From an uncultured Bacteroidia bacterium (GTDB lineage: Bacteria; Bacteroidota; Bacteroidia; SpSt-205): DNA of 8,770 nt. The notes beneath the pieces were generated by a model. It had not been told where the DNA came from. It saw nothing but the letters and a program-made list of their open reading frames with translations, and ran no database searches. A program made the translations under genes and the position numbers. The stretch's first letter is position 1. Each line of letters starts with the position of its first letter. This document shows positions 1 through 6,667 of this stretch, piece by piece. The stretch lies in assembly GCA_937995505.1 (NCBI GenBank), contig CALKJV010000110.1, positions 1 through 8,770 on the forward strand, written 5' to 3'.

Positions 1-146
1 TCAGAGACATATTCATCGGGCTCAAAAAATAGCCATAGACCGACCCCTCCGGTAATCAGCACAGTACCCAAGAGGATACGCCAGAGATTACGCCACCATA
101 GGATTAGATAGGAACTGTGGGGTAACTTGGAAAGGGCCTGCCACAC
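1..146 (-). CDS. Membrane protein, 5' part only (runs off the window)
   Basis: This is the only reading frame open through the left edge on the minus strand; the other two are broken by stops within about 130 bases. It is open from about position 197 leftwards and contains no ATG. The first usual start codon is a GTG at 146, and a CTG at 173 is less likely. The visible part has a basic, Trp-rich stretch (ILWWRNLWR) followed by one hydrophobic helix (ILLGTVLITGGVGLWLFF) and an acidic EPDEY segment, as in an integral membrane protein with a cytoplasmic N-terminus. It starts about 31 bp after the GldB stop and probably belongs to the same transcript. The fragment is too short to name a family; an ion channel or transporter would be compatible but is not shown. 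Confidence 0.42.
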   Translation of the reverse strand, partial: MWQALSKLPHSSYLILWWRNLWRILLGTVLITGGVGLWLFFEPDEYVS

Positions 147-177
147 AGCCCAAAGGTACGCAAAAGCGGGCAGTAGC

Positions 178-1203
178 TCACGGTTTGTAGCCTGATTTTA
201 CAAATACATCATTGTACTCTTTGGGCGAGAGTTCTAAAAGTCTGTGCAAAGGCACTCCCTCCCGCTGGGCATACTTGCGTACCGCCTGCCACCCAAAATA
301 CCATCCCAGCCGAGGCGGCGAATCTTTTCCAAAAGCTTTCGTGAAAGGCTCCTCCCCTATATAGGGCTGGATGGTAAAATACCGACTCTCCTGAAAGTAA
401 GGTAGAAGTTCCTTATAGGCATGACGGGAATTTTCCCGTAGCCACTCCATGTGCTCGGCCGTGTAAAAAAGCCGCAGCGTATCCGGCAGCTCAGGAAGCA
501 GCTGCTCTAACGCATAGAGCTGGATACCGTACCAGACCATGTAATCTATCATCTTGGGCAGCATCCGAGGAGAGAGGTCCGGCATTTTACTGCGGATGAG
601 GCGCAGAGCCACAAATACAGGAATATGCGGTTCAGTAAGCCTCCGCCGAATAAAGTAAGGCAAGTCGGGTGGATAAAACCCAAAAGTGTCCGACAAAAAG
701 TAGTGTAACCCAATCATGAGATGCTTTTCGCAGAGCTGGCACATGTCGCGCTCTAAGGTGAGGGCGCCTACGGGGCCGTAGCCGATTACGAAGGTTACTA
801 GGGCGGGCAAGGAGTCCTCGGGATAGAGGGCTTTCCAGCGCTGGAAAAGGGGCTTGAGCTGGGAAGACCAATCGTAACTTTCTGGGTAGCGACGCAAAAC
901 TGTATCTATGAGCCATCGGAAAAGGCTATCTTCCGCCAGGGTGCGAAGGTCTGTACGATAGATAGAGTCAGGCACAGCGGTATCCCCTTCATACACACAG
1001 TCATAGAAGAAGGCGCGCAGACGAGCGGAGTCAATGGGGCTTAGGGTGCTTTGGCGGAGGACTACTTCTGCGCGCCAGACGGAAAACCCTATTTCTGGCA
1101 GGTCAGGCGCCCGCTGGCAGGCACTTAGTATAAGCCCACATAGCGCCGCAAGAGCCATTCGGCCCCCAAGAGCGCCAGGACGAGAATTAACCACACGCTC
1201 CAT
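178..1203 (-). CDS. gldB: GldB-family lipoprotein
   Basis: This is a predicted lipoprotein of the gliding-associated GldB family of Bacteroidota. With the ATG at 1203 the protein is 341 aa and has a hydrophobic signal ending in the lipobox LSAC, with the lipidated Cys at residue 29. Family-like segments follow in the expected order: HLMIGLHYFL (161-170), LPYFIRRRL (181-189), IQLYALEQLLPELPD (227-241) and the hallmark PYIGEEPFTKAFGKDSPPR, then LGWYFGWQAVRKYA (280-312). Length fits the family. In Flavobacterium johnsoniae GldB is needed for gliding, but homologues occur in non-gliding members, so motility cannot be inferred. The start is uncertain. ATG at 1203 and GTG at 1194 give arginines before the hydrophobic core. 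ATG at 1158 gives a 14-residue signal with no positive charge but a smaller overlap with the VWA gene. No Shine-Dalgarno sequence decides the point, and no gldC is adjacent. Confidence 0.82.
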   Translation of the reverse strand: MERVVNSRPGALGGRMALAALCGLILSACQRAPDLPEIGFSVWRAEVVLRQSTLSPIDSARLRAFFYDCVYEGDTAVPDSIYRTDLRTLAEDSLFRWLIDTVLRRYPESYDWSSQLKPLFQRWKALYPEDSLPALVTFVIGYGPVGALTLERDMCQLCEKHLMIGLHYFLSDTFGFYPPDLPYFIRRRLTEPHIPVFVALRLIRSKMPDLSPRMLPKMIDYMVWYGIQLYALEQLLPELPDTLRLFYTAEHMEWLRENSRHAYKELLPYFQESRYFTIQPYIGEEPFTKAFGKDSPPRLGWYFGWQAVRKYAQREGVPLHRLLELSPKEYNDVFVKSGYKP

Positions 1204-3014
1204 TCGTGGAAGGGTAAAATATCGCGCTGCGAAGATACGAGTGTAGTAGTAGGAAGGGCCGCTCGTAGTTGCACTAGTAGGCTATCTGAGGTTTCCCAAG
1301 TCCAGGCTTGCCCGCCGGTGGCCTGGGCCAGGTATGAGAGCCGTACAGTGTCGCGCCCCAAGCGCATCAGTTCCTGCGAGAATGGCTCCACCGTAATAGA
1401 ACCGCGCTGAACGACAGAACCTCCCACTTCTACGGCATAGGGAAAGGTGCCCAGACTCTCTGGAAGCCAAGCGGCTTGGCAGAAGCCTTCTGGATTGCGC
1501 TCTATGGGCAAGGTACGTCCTCCGACCGAGAGCTGGGCTTGCGGCGGCAGCCACCCCCGCCACCGCACGGCTTCTCCCGGACGCACTCGGGTTCGCTCTG
1601 GTGCGAAGGCAAAGCGACTCTGCTGCACCGCTTGCCCTTCTCGTACCAGATCGCCCACCAGCGAGTCCCATTGAGCGGTTAGACGCGCACTCTCACGCAG
1701 GCGCCACCAGCCTTCCCCGGCTAGGACACTTACAAGGCGATTCCCCTGAAAGTACCGATATCCTACCGGCGCGCCCCACCCTACATCCACCGGATAAGCC
1801 CCCGCCGCAGCCGACCACCGGCGCAAATACACCGACACGCCCCCCGCTAAGGCGTACAAAGTGAGGGGACCTTCGGTCTGAAGGCCAAGGGCAGCTCGGA
1901 CCTCTTGGGGCATAGAGATAGCGCCCCATAAGGTGAGTAGGAAGTTCTGCTGCGCCAGAATGCGCTGCGCCCATCCCAGATCCTCCGCCCGAGCCGGGAA
2001 GTTATACCATACGTGCACAGCTTGCGAAAGTCCTGCCAGCGAGTCAGCTGAAGCCGTATAGCCAGAAGGCTTGCGCGCAGCGATGAGATACACCTTTCCC
2101 CAACCGGAGAGGGCTCGCCGCAAGAACGCTATATCTGGCGTAAGCTCCCCCGCCCACAGCACAAACGCAGGCTGCTGTACATACACTGCGAGAAACTCCT
2201 GAAGGGTATTATTGGCGGGATTGGGATCGCTGGGAAGATCTAGGAAACACCGTATAGGATGAAGTCCAGCAGGCAAAGAAGGAAGGCTAACTGACAGACG
2301 CTGCGTAGCAGGCGCTACGGGAAAAGTCTTTTGCCCGCCCGGATACGATACGCGCAGCGTAGCGGGGCGGTCAACCCCCCGTAGCTGCACAGTGAGCTGG
2401 ATAGGCTGCCCTTCGTACGCAGAAGGGGGCATCAGTAGCGCCTCCAAGGCCGCATCCCGAATCGGCTCTGTAGGTCCCACAGCCACAGTCCATATAGACA
2501 CTTGTGTGGGAAGCGGTGCAGTCTGCTCCCCACTCTCCACCCCATCGGAAAATAGCACGAGAAGTTGGGCTTCGGGCTCGCGCTCCAGAGCCTGCTGGAT
2601 CCCAACCAAGAGCCAACTCGCCTCTCCTCGCCCTGTCAGGCTGTCTATCGGCCGGATCCCCCTATCTAATGCATACAATCCCACCTGAAACCCCGCGGCC
2701 TCCAGCTGCCGAGTAAGCTGCTGAATCCGCTCTCGGTACGCCTCTACTTCTAAGGCTCCGCACCAAAAAACACTTTGGCTGTGATCAACAAGAAAGAGTA
2801 TTTTCGGACGCACTTCACGCTGTACGGTACAGCTCCGAATAGGCTCTCCTAAAAGCACGAAAAGCCCCGCCACCGCCAGCGCCCGAAGCGTGCTCAAACT
2901 GTACAACCACCCCTTAGGCACCCGAACTGGTAATCGGGCATAACTCCATACCGCAAAACCGACACCTACTCCCAGTGCAGCTACAAGCCATCCGATACCC
3001 ACGCCTCCCATCAT
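1125..3014 (-). CDS. Membrane-anchored VWA-domain protein
   Basis: The 629-aa protein has two N-terminal membrane helices (about residues 7-26 and 41-56), then a von Willebrand factor A domain (about 70-186). Its metal-binding DxSxS motif is intact (D77-H-S79-Q-S81), with a second metal-site segment FSDG at 155-158. An Ig/CARDB-like stretch follows (about 190-280), then a region of alpha/beta appearance (283-400) like that in large VWA membrane proteins of Bacteroidota. A further beta-rich segment (467-545) and a C-terminal helix ending EWLLRRYVGLY (605-629) complete it. The bulk should face the periplasm and bind a protein partner through the metal site; the partner is unknown. The gene starts at ATG 3014, overlapping the glycosyltransferase stop as ATGA, with GAAGAG just upstream. 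Its last 79 bases overlap the start of the gldB reading frame. It resembles BatA-type proteins only in part, and no MoxR ATPase is seen. Confidence 0.85.
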   Translation of the reverse strand: MMGGVGIGWLVAALGVGVGFAVWSYARLPVRVPKGWLYSLSTLRALAVAGLFVLLGEPIRSCTVQREVRPKILFLVDHSQSVFWCGALEVEAYRERIQQLTRQLEAAGFQVGLYALDRGIRPIDSLTGRGEASWLLVGIQQALEREPEAQLLVLFSDGVESGEQTAPLPTQVSIWTVAVGPTEPIRDAALEALLMPPSAYEGQPIQLTVQLRGVDRPATLRVSYPGGQKTFPVAPATQRLSVSLPSLPAGLHPIRCFLDLPSDPNPANNTLQEFLAVYVQQPAFVLWAGELTPDIAFLRRALSGWGKVYLIAARKPSGYTASADSLAGLSQAVHVWYNFPARAEDLGWAQRILAQQNFLLTLWGAISMPQEVRAALGLQTEGPLTLYALAGGVSVYLRRWSAAAGAYPVDVGWGAPVGYRYFQGNRLVSVLAGEGWWRLRESARLTAQWDSLVGDLVREGQAVQQSRFAFAPERTRVRPGEAVRWRGWLPPQAQLSVGGRTLPIERNPEGFCQAAWLPESLGTFPYAVEVGGSVVQRGSITVEPFSQELMRLGRDTVRLSYLAQATGGQAWTWETSDSLLVQLRAALPTTTLVSSQRDILPFHEWSVWLILVLALLGAEWLLRRYVGLY

Positions 3015-3961
3015 AGCTCTTCAGCGATGACGTAGTTATGCTTGTGGGGTGATTGGCGCAGAATAAGCTCCCCTAAAAAACCCGCTAAAAACAGCTGCAC
3101 TCCAATGACGCCGATAGCTAAGCCTAAATAAAAGAGCGGCTGTTCTACTACCTCACGCCGAACCTGCCCGTACTCGCGCAATTGGGAGAGCTTGTCAAAG
3201 ATTAGCCAGGCTACCGTCGCGAAGCCCACCACAAAGGCAAGCAACCCCATCCCCCCAAAAAAATGCATAGGCCGCCGTCCAAACCGAACCAAAAAGCTCA
3301 CCGTGAGAAGGTCCAAAAAACCGAATAAGAACCGCTCCCAGCCAAACTTCGTGTGGCCGTATTTGCGGGGATAGTGCTGCACTACCCGCTCCCCAATCCG
3401 AGAAAAGCCTGCATGTTTGACTAAGTAGGGAATATAGCGGTGCATTTCCCCGTAAAGGTCTATGGCTTTGGCGGCTTGGGCGCGATAGGCTTTTATACCA
3501 CTATTGAAGTCATGGAGGGGAATGCCCGTAAACAGCCGAACGACGGCATTGAAGAGGCGGCTCGGAAGGGTCTTAGAGATCGGATCATGGCGCTTTTTTT
3601 TCCAGCCGCTCACAAGGTCATAACCTTGGCTATGGATGGCTTCGTAGAGGGCGGGAATCTCATCTGGCGAGTCTTGCAAGTCTGCATCTAAGGTGATAAG
3701 CACCCTTCCCTGTGCCCGCTGAAAGCCCACATAAAGCGCCGCGGATTTTCCGTAGTTGCGGCTAAAGCGTAGGGCGCGCAGGTAGGGATGCTTCTCCCGC
3801 AGCTGCTGCAGACGCTCCCAGGTCCCATCCGTACTGCCATCATCTATTACCAGCACCTCATAGGCAGAAAAATACGGCTGGCAGACGCGATCTACCCATT
3901 CCAGCAGCTCTGGCAGCGACTCTGCCTCATTGTAAGCGGGGATAACCAGCGAAAGCTCCAC
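3011..3961 (-). CDS. Family 2 glycosyltransferase, polyprenyl-phosphate type (DPM1/GtrB-like)
   Basis: This inner-membrane enzyme is predicted to transfer a sugar from a nucleotide sugar to a polyprenyl phosphate, giving a lipid-linked donor for glycan or glycoprotein modification outside the cytoplasm. The 316-aa protein opens with LSLVIPAYNEAESLPELL (3-20). It has DDGSTDGT (40-47), the metal-binding DAD (92-94) within TLDADLQDSPDEIP, and FNSGIKAYR (152-160), all intact. Two C-terminal helices follow (about 232-255 and 275-301), the layout of GtrB/DpmA-type enzymes. The start is GTG at 3961, one base past the TAA of the OmpA-fusion gene, with no clear ribosome binding site, which suggests translational coupling. 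Its stop overlaps the VWA start. Sugar specificity (mannose, glucose or another) cannot be read from the sequence. Confidence 0.93.
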   Translation of the reverse strand: MELSLVIPAYNEAESLPELLEWVDRVCQPYFSAYEVLVIDDGSTDGTWERLQQLREKHPYLRALRFSRNYGKSAALYVGFQRAQGRVLITLDADLQDSPDEIPALYEAIHSQGYDLVSGWKKKRHDPISKTLPSRLFNAVVRLFTGIPLHDFNSGIKAYRAQAAKAIDLYGEMHRYIPYLVKHAGFSRIGERVVQHYPRKYGHTKFGWERFLFGFLDLLTVSFLVRFGRRPMHFFGGMGLLAFVVGFATVAWLIFDKLSQLREYGQVRREVVEQPLFYLGLAIGVIGVQLFLAGFLGELILRQSPHKHNYVIAEEL

Positions 3962-3962
3962 T

Positions 3963-6287
3963 TTACAGCCCTAAAACTTTGAGTTCGGTACGGCGATTTT
4001 TTTGCTTGTTTTCTGGGGTATCATTCGGAGCGATAGGCCGACTTTCTCCATAGCCTTTCGCCGTGAGGCGCTGACTAGAAATGCCCCGAGAAATCAAATA
4101 ATCTACCACAGCTTGCGCCCGGGCTTGGGAGAGACGCAGGTTGTACGCATCTGAGCCATCGCTGTCAGTATGCCCCGATATCTCAATGCGAAGCGAAGGA
4201 TTCTCTTGCAAAAACTTCACTACCCGCTCCAACTCTTCAATAGACTCAGGACGAAGCGTCGCCTTGTCAAAATCAAAGTAGATATTTCGAAGGACGATAG
4301 CCTTATCCGCTTCCACAGGGTTCAGGAGGAAGTCCTGCTGAGTCCCCCCTTCAGGCACTACGAGGGAGTCGCGATAGGGGAAAAAGCCTTTGTGTACAAT
4401 CTCCACCTGATAGGGTCCGGGAGGTAGGCACCCCTTAAATCGGCCATTTGCTTGAGAGGTGACCCGGCGCCGCACCCCTTGTCTATCAATTAGCGTAATC
4501 CCCACATCACGCAAAGGCGCACGCCCCGCTTGGCTGAGCACAGTCCCTTCTATGCAGGTGCGAGAAGGAGCAGCAGGAGACAGAGTCAAATCCACCCGCA
4601 AGCCTTCTGGGTAGTGCTCTCTTCCCAGAGAGAATACTTGCCAGCTCGGCTCGTAGCCGGCGGCATCGCCCTGCGCGCGATGATTCATTCCCAGGGGAGC
4701 TTGCGTCTCGTAGTATCCTCTACTATCTGTGGCAAGCTCTGCTATCACCTCACCGGATTGTGTAGTCAGGCGGACGGTAGCGCCGGCGATTGGCTGCTTT
4801 TTAGCTGCATCGGTTACATAGCCGCGCACCTTCAGGCGCTGGACTCGCCGCAGGACCAAGTCTCGGCTCAACCCATTTTGGCGGATAGAGTCGGGGAGGT
4901 CTTTGAGCGCCGGTAGTACAATCCGTTCCTCTGCAGAGGGGTAGCCGGGTGCTGTACCCTTGAGCAGTAAGATATGGCGCCCACCCGTTACTTCAAACCG
5001 AAACGGCTTACCCGGCGTATAGCGCTGCACTTGAAACGCTTCATCCCGCCCCCCAACCCGTTCCAGCGCCGTCGTATCAATCAGCGATATATTCCCCTCT
5101 ATCTCCTGCCCCGTATCCCCATCTAATAGCCTACCTTGGATCGCTATCATGACGGGCTTCGGGGGCGTTACGGGCACATTTCGGTGCACGTTGATAAAGT
5201 GGTCGTGGACGGAAGTCGTGATAAAATCCACATTGTCATCGCCATTGACATCTGCGAGGGTGAGCGAAATGGGCCATTGTCCTGTACCAATGCGATGGCG
5301 GTCAGAGAAGTTTCCTTTGCCGTCGTTGAGGTGCACATTAATGACGTGGTCACGGGCAGAGACCGTAACGACATCTAGGTCCCCATCCCGGTCAAAATCC
5401 CCTAGATAGAGCGCGAAGTTGTAATTCCCAGAGGGTTGGACCTTAGGGTCTTCCCAGCGGCCGTAGCCTGCATTAAGGAAGGTGGCAAGCGAAGTGCCCG
5501 TATAGGTAGCTACCACGATATCGGGGCGCTTATCTTTATTGACATCTCCGATATCTAGCGCCCAGACGGAGGCTGGACCGCTGAGACGCTGAGGCTCCCC
5601 TGTATAGTTGTTTTTGCCGTAGTAGAGGAGCAAGAAGGGCTCTTCCCCACCGATGACGATATCAGGCTTGCCATCACGGTCCAGGTCCCCGGCCGCAGCG
5701 ACTCTCGGCCGAATTGGGGCCTTCAACACCTTGTACGGCTCTAAGCTACCTGAGCGGTTTGTGCGCAGTAGGTGTACGCTCCCCTCTTCGTGGCATACGA
5801 TGCCCACATCTGGCCGGCCATCCCCATCCCAGTCTGCCGAAAATACATGATGCGGCCCCTTGCCGACACTCAGGCTCCCGCTCATCGGCAATTGCCCTCG
5901 CCCATCACCGAGGTGCCATGCCACCTTTGACTCTGCAAAAGAAATCGCCACGACATCCACCAGACCATCACCATTGAGGTCCAGTGCTAGGGGCTTCCAA
6001 ACCTCTTTAAGGCTAGCAAAAGCCCGATTGCGTGGAAATTCCGCCTGGCGGTTATTGATGTATAGGGCAAGTTTGCCCTCCGAACGGCAGGCTACGACAA
6101 TATCTTCCCACTGGTCTCCCGTGAAATCTGCCACTGCTGTCCCCCAAGGGTTGTTGCAGGTAGCTACAGGATAGTTTGGAAGAAATACCTGACCAGAAAT
6201 AAAAATGGTGCTGTCCTTACCCGAGCGGTTGAGCAGCTGGGCAAATCCCACGCTCACCGCTAAGAGCCACCCACCCATACGCCACAT
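3963..6287 (-). CDS. Seven-bladed FG-GAP propeller / regulatory-like domains / OmpA C-terminal fusion protein
   Basis: From ATG 6287 the product is 774 aa. A short signal peptide (MWRMGGWLLAVSVGFA) should export it. Residues about 41-370 hold seven VCBS/FG-GAP repeats, each with an Asp-rich loop (DFTGDQWED, DLNGDGLVD, DWDGDGRPD, DLDRDGKPD, DVNKDKRPD, DFDRDGDLD, DVNGDDNVD), starting at 54, 103, 152, 201, 248, 297 and 346. They predict an integrin-like seven-bladed propeller that probably binds calcium. Three carboxypeptidase-regulatory/CnaB-like beta domains follow (about 378-481, 483-571, 575-658). Residues 659-774 are an OmpA peptidoglycan-binding domain (IYFDFDKATL, GHTDSDG with D708, LSQARA with R723, NRR near the end). 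The protein is likely tied to peptidoglycan and presents the propeller at the periplasm or outer membrane. The frame extends to a TTG at 6305, but a candidate -7 box lies across that region, so ATG 6287 or 6278 is preferred. No T9SS C-terminal sorting domain is seen. Confidence 0.9.
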   Translation of the reverse strand: MWRMGGWLLAVSVGFAQLLNRSGKDSTIFISGQVFLPNYPVATCNNPWGTAVADFTGDQWEDIVVACRSEGKLALYINNRQAEFPRNRAFASLKEVWKPLALDLNGDGLVDVVAISFAESKVAWHLGDGRGQLPMSGSLSVGKGPHHVFSADWDGDGRPDVGIVCHEEGSVHLLRTNRSGSLEPYKVLKAPIRPRVAAAGDLDRDGKPDIVIGGEEPFLLLYYGKNNYTGEPQRLSGPASVWALDIGDVNKDKRPDIVVATYTGTSLATFLNAGYGRWEDPKVQPSGNYNFALYLGDFDRDGDLDVVTVSARDHVINVHLNDGKGNFSDRHRIGTGQWPISLTLADVNGDDNVDFITTSVHDHFINVHRNVPVTPPKPVMIAIQGRLLDGDTGQEIEGNISLIDTTALERVGGRDEAFQVQRYTPGKPFRFEVTGGRHILLLKGTAPGYPSAEERIVLPALKDLPDSIRQNGLSRDLVLRRVQRLKVRGYVTDAAKKQPIAGATVRLTTQSGEVIAELATDSRGYYETQAPLGMNHRAQGDAAGYEPSWQVFSLGREHYPEGLRVDLTLSPAAPSRTCIEGTVLSQAGRAPLRDVGITLIDRQGVRRRVTSQANGRFKGCLPPGPYQVEIVHKGFFPYRDSLVVPEGGTQQDFLLNPVEADKAIVLRNIYFDFDKATLRPESIEELERVVKFLQENPSLRIEISGHTDSDGSDAYNLRLSQARAQAVVDYLISRGISSQRLTAKGYGESRPIAPNDTPENKQKNRRTELKVLGL
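5178..6167 (-). repeat. Seven in-frame FG-GAP/VCBS propeller repeats
   Basis: These are protein-level tandem repeats within the OmpA-fusion gene. Successive Asp-loop motifs are exactly 49 residues (147 bp) apart for five of six intervals and 47 apart for the fourth-to-fifth interval. Each unit reads roughly as a turn, then AD-x-NGDG-xx-D-xVV, then a strand ending in VHLNDG or a similar sequence. The first and fifth loops are degenerate (DFTGDQWED, DVNKDKRPD). Nucleotide identity between units is low by eye, so these are old duplications rather than a recent array. Confidence 0.88.
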
Positions 6288-6291
6288 GGCC

Positions 6292-6299
6292 CAAAAATA
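6292..6299 (-). promoter_or_regulatory. Candidate -7 box for the minus-strand envelope operon
   Basis: The minus strand reads TATTTTTG here, matching the Bacteroidota primary sigma -7 pattern TAnnTTTG. No TTTG is found 19-21 bases upstream, so the match is partial. If it is used, transcription would start near 6286, leaving ATG 6287 or 6278 with almost no leader. It could equally be a chance match in a T-rich stretch. Confidence 0.3.
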
Positions 6300-6330
6300 C
6301 AGCAAAACCGCCCTGGGTCCTTGTTTGCCT

Positions 6331-6358
6331 TTTGCGCCGAAAAACTTTTGTACCTTTG
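6331..6358 (+). promoter_or_regulatory. Bacteroidota-type promoter of the PUR-domain gene
   Basis: TACCTTTG at 6351-6358 is an exact match to the TAnnTTTG -7 element used by the Bacteroidota primary sigma factor. TTTG candidates for the -33 element lie at 6331-6334 (16-base spacer) and 6324-6327 (23-base spacer), on either side of the usual 19-21. A transcript start about 5-7 bases downstream would give a leader of roughly 18-20 bases to the ATG at 6383. This also argues against the TTG at 6332 as a start codon, because it lies inside the promoter. Confidence 0.6.
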
Positions 6359-6373
6359 ACGAGATCCAACTTT

Positions 6374-6380
6374 GGAGAGG
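6374..6380 (+). promoter_or_regulatory. Ribosome binding site of the PUR-domain gene
   Basis: GGAGAGG precedes the ATG at 6383; its GGAG core sits five bases from the start codon. It is the clearest Shine-Dalgarno-like sequence in the window and supports the 94-residue form of the protein. Confidence 0.6.
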
Positions 6381-6382
6381 TT

Positions 6383-6667
6383 ATGGAAGCGCGAGAAGTA
6401 TATTCGGTCAAGGTGCGAGCCGGCAAGCGTACGTACATTTTTGATGTGCGATCCACGCGAAACTCAGACTACTACATCACGATTACCGAAACCCGACGAG
6501 ACTTTGGGGGGGGAGTGAGCCAGAAACAGAAAATCTTTCTGTACAAGGAGGACTTCGTGAAGTTTCAACGGGCGCTAGACCAGGTCATCGGACATGTGCG
6601 TAGTGACCTACTCCCTGATTACGATTACGAACGTTCTACATCGCCAGAAGAGGAAGGCGAATTGTAA
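6383..6667 (+). CDS. PUR-domain (DUF3276) nucleic-acid-binding protein
   Basis: This 94-aa protein belongs to the small PUR-alpha-like family common in Bacteroidota, whose members are thought to bind single-stranded DNA or RNA; its cellular role is not settled. Family features are VYSVKVRAGKRTYIFDVRST (6-25), DYYITITETRRDFGGG (29-44) and KIFLYKEDFVKFQRAL (50-65), followed by an acidic tail (SPEEEGEL). The size is that of a single PUR repeat, so it likely acts as a dimer, as known for PUR proteins. ATG 6383 is chosen over the upstream TTG at 6332 because the conserved region starts right after it and a promoter and ribosome binding site fit it. It is the only plus-strand gene, is divergent from the envelope operon, and its last 32 bases overlap the end of the sensor kinase gene. 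A run of eight G lies inside it. Confidence 0.92.
   Translation: MEAREVYSVKVRAGKRTYIFDVRSTRNSDYYITITETRRDFGGGVSQKQKIFLYKEDFVKFQRALDQVIGHVRSDLLPDYDYERSTSPEEEGEL
6506..6513 (+). repeat. G8 homopolymer inside the PUR-domain gene
   Basis: Eight consecutive G encode Gly-Gly plus part of a third Gly in the loop between two predicted strands. A one-base slip would frameshift the second half of this short protein. Phase variation is not demonstrated, and the tract could also be a site of sequencing error. Confidence 0.85.

Noticed and set aside
178..1203. The GldB-family gene taken as proof of a gliding organism
   Set aside because: GldB-family lipoproteins also occur in non-gliding Bacteroidota, and no other gliding gene is present in the window.
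1125..3014. Reading the VWA gene as part of a BatA/MoxR aerotolerance operon
   Set aside because: No MoxR ATPase, DUF58 or BatB/BatD-type gene is nearby, and the domain layout with a long periplasmic region differs from BatA.
4530..4916. A 128-codon plus-strand frame opposite the OmpA-fusion gene
   Set aside because: It lies fully antisense to a conserved multidomain protein and has no recognisable motif, ribosome binding site or promoter.
6288..6305. TTG start at 6305 for the OmpA-fusion protein
   Set aside because: TTG is a weak start, and in-frame ATGs at 6287 and 6278 give acceptable signal peptides. The upstream bases coincide with a possible -7 box.
6332..6382. N-terminal extension of the PUR protein from a TTG at 6332
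   Set aside because: The extension overlaps the TACCTTTG promoter box and a ribosome binding site, and the conserved family region begins right after ATG 6383.
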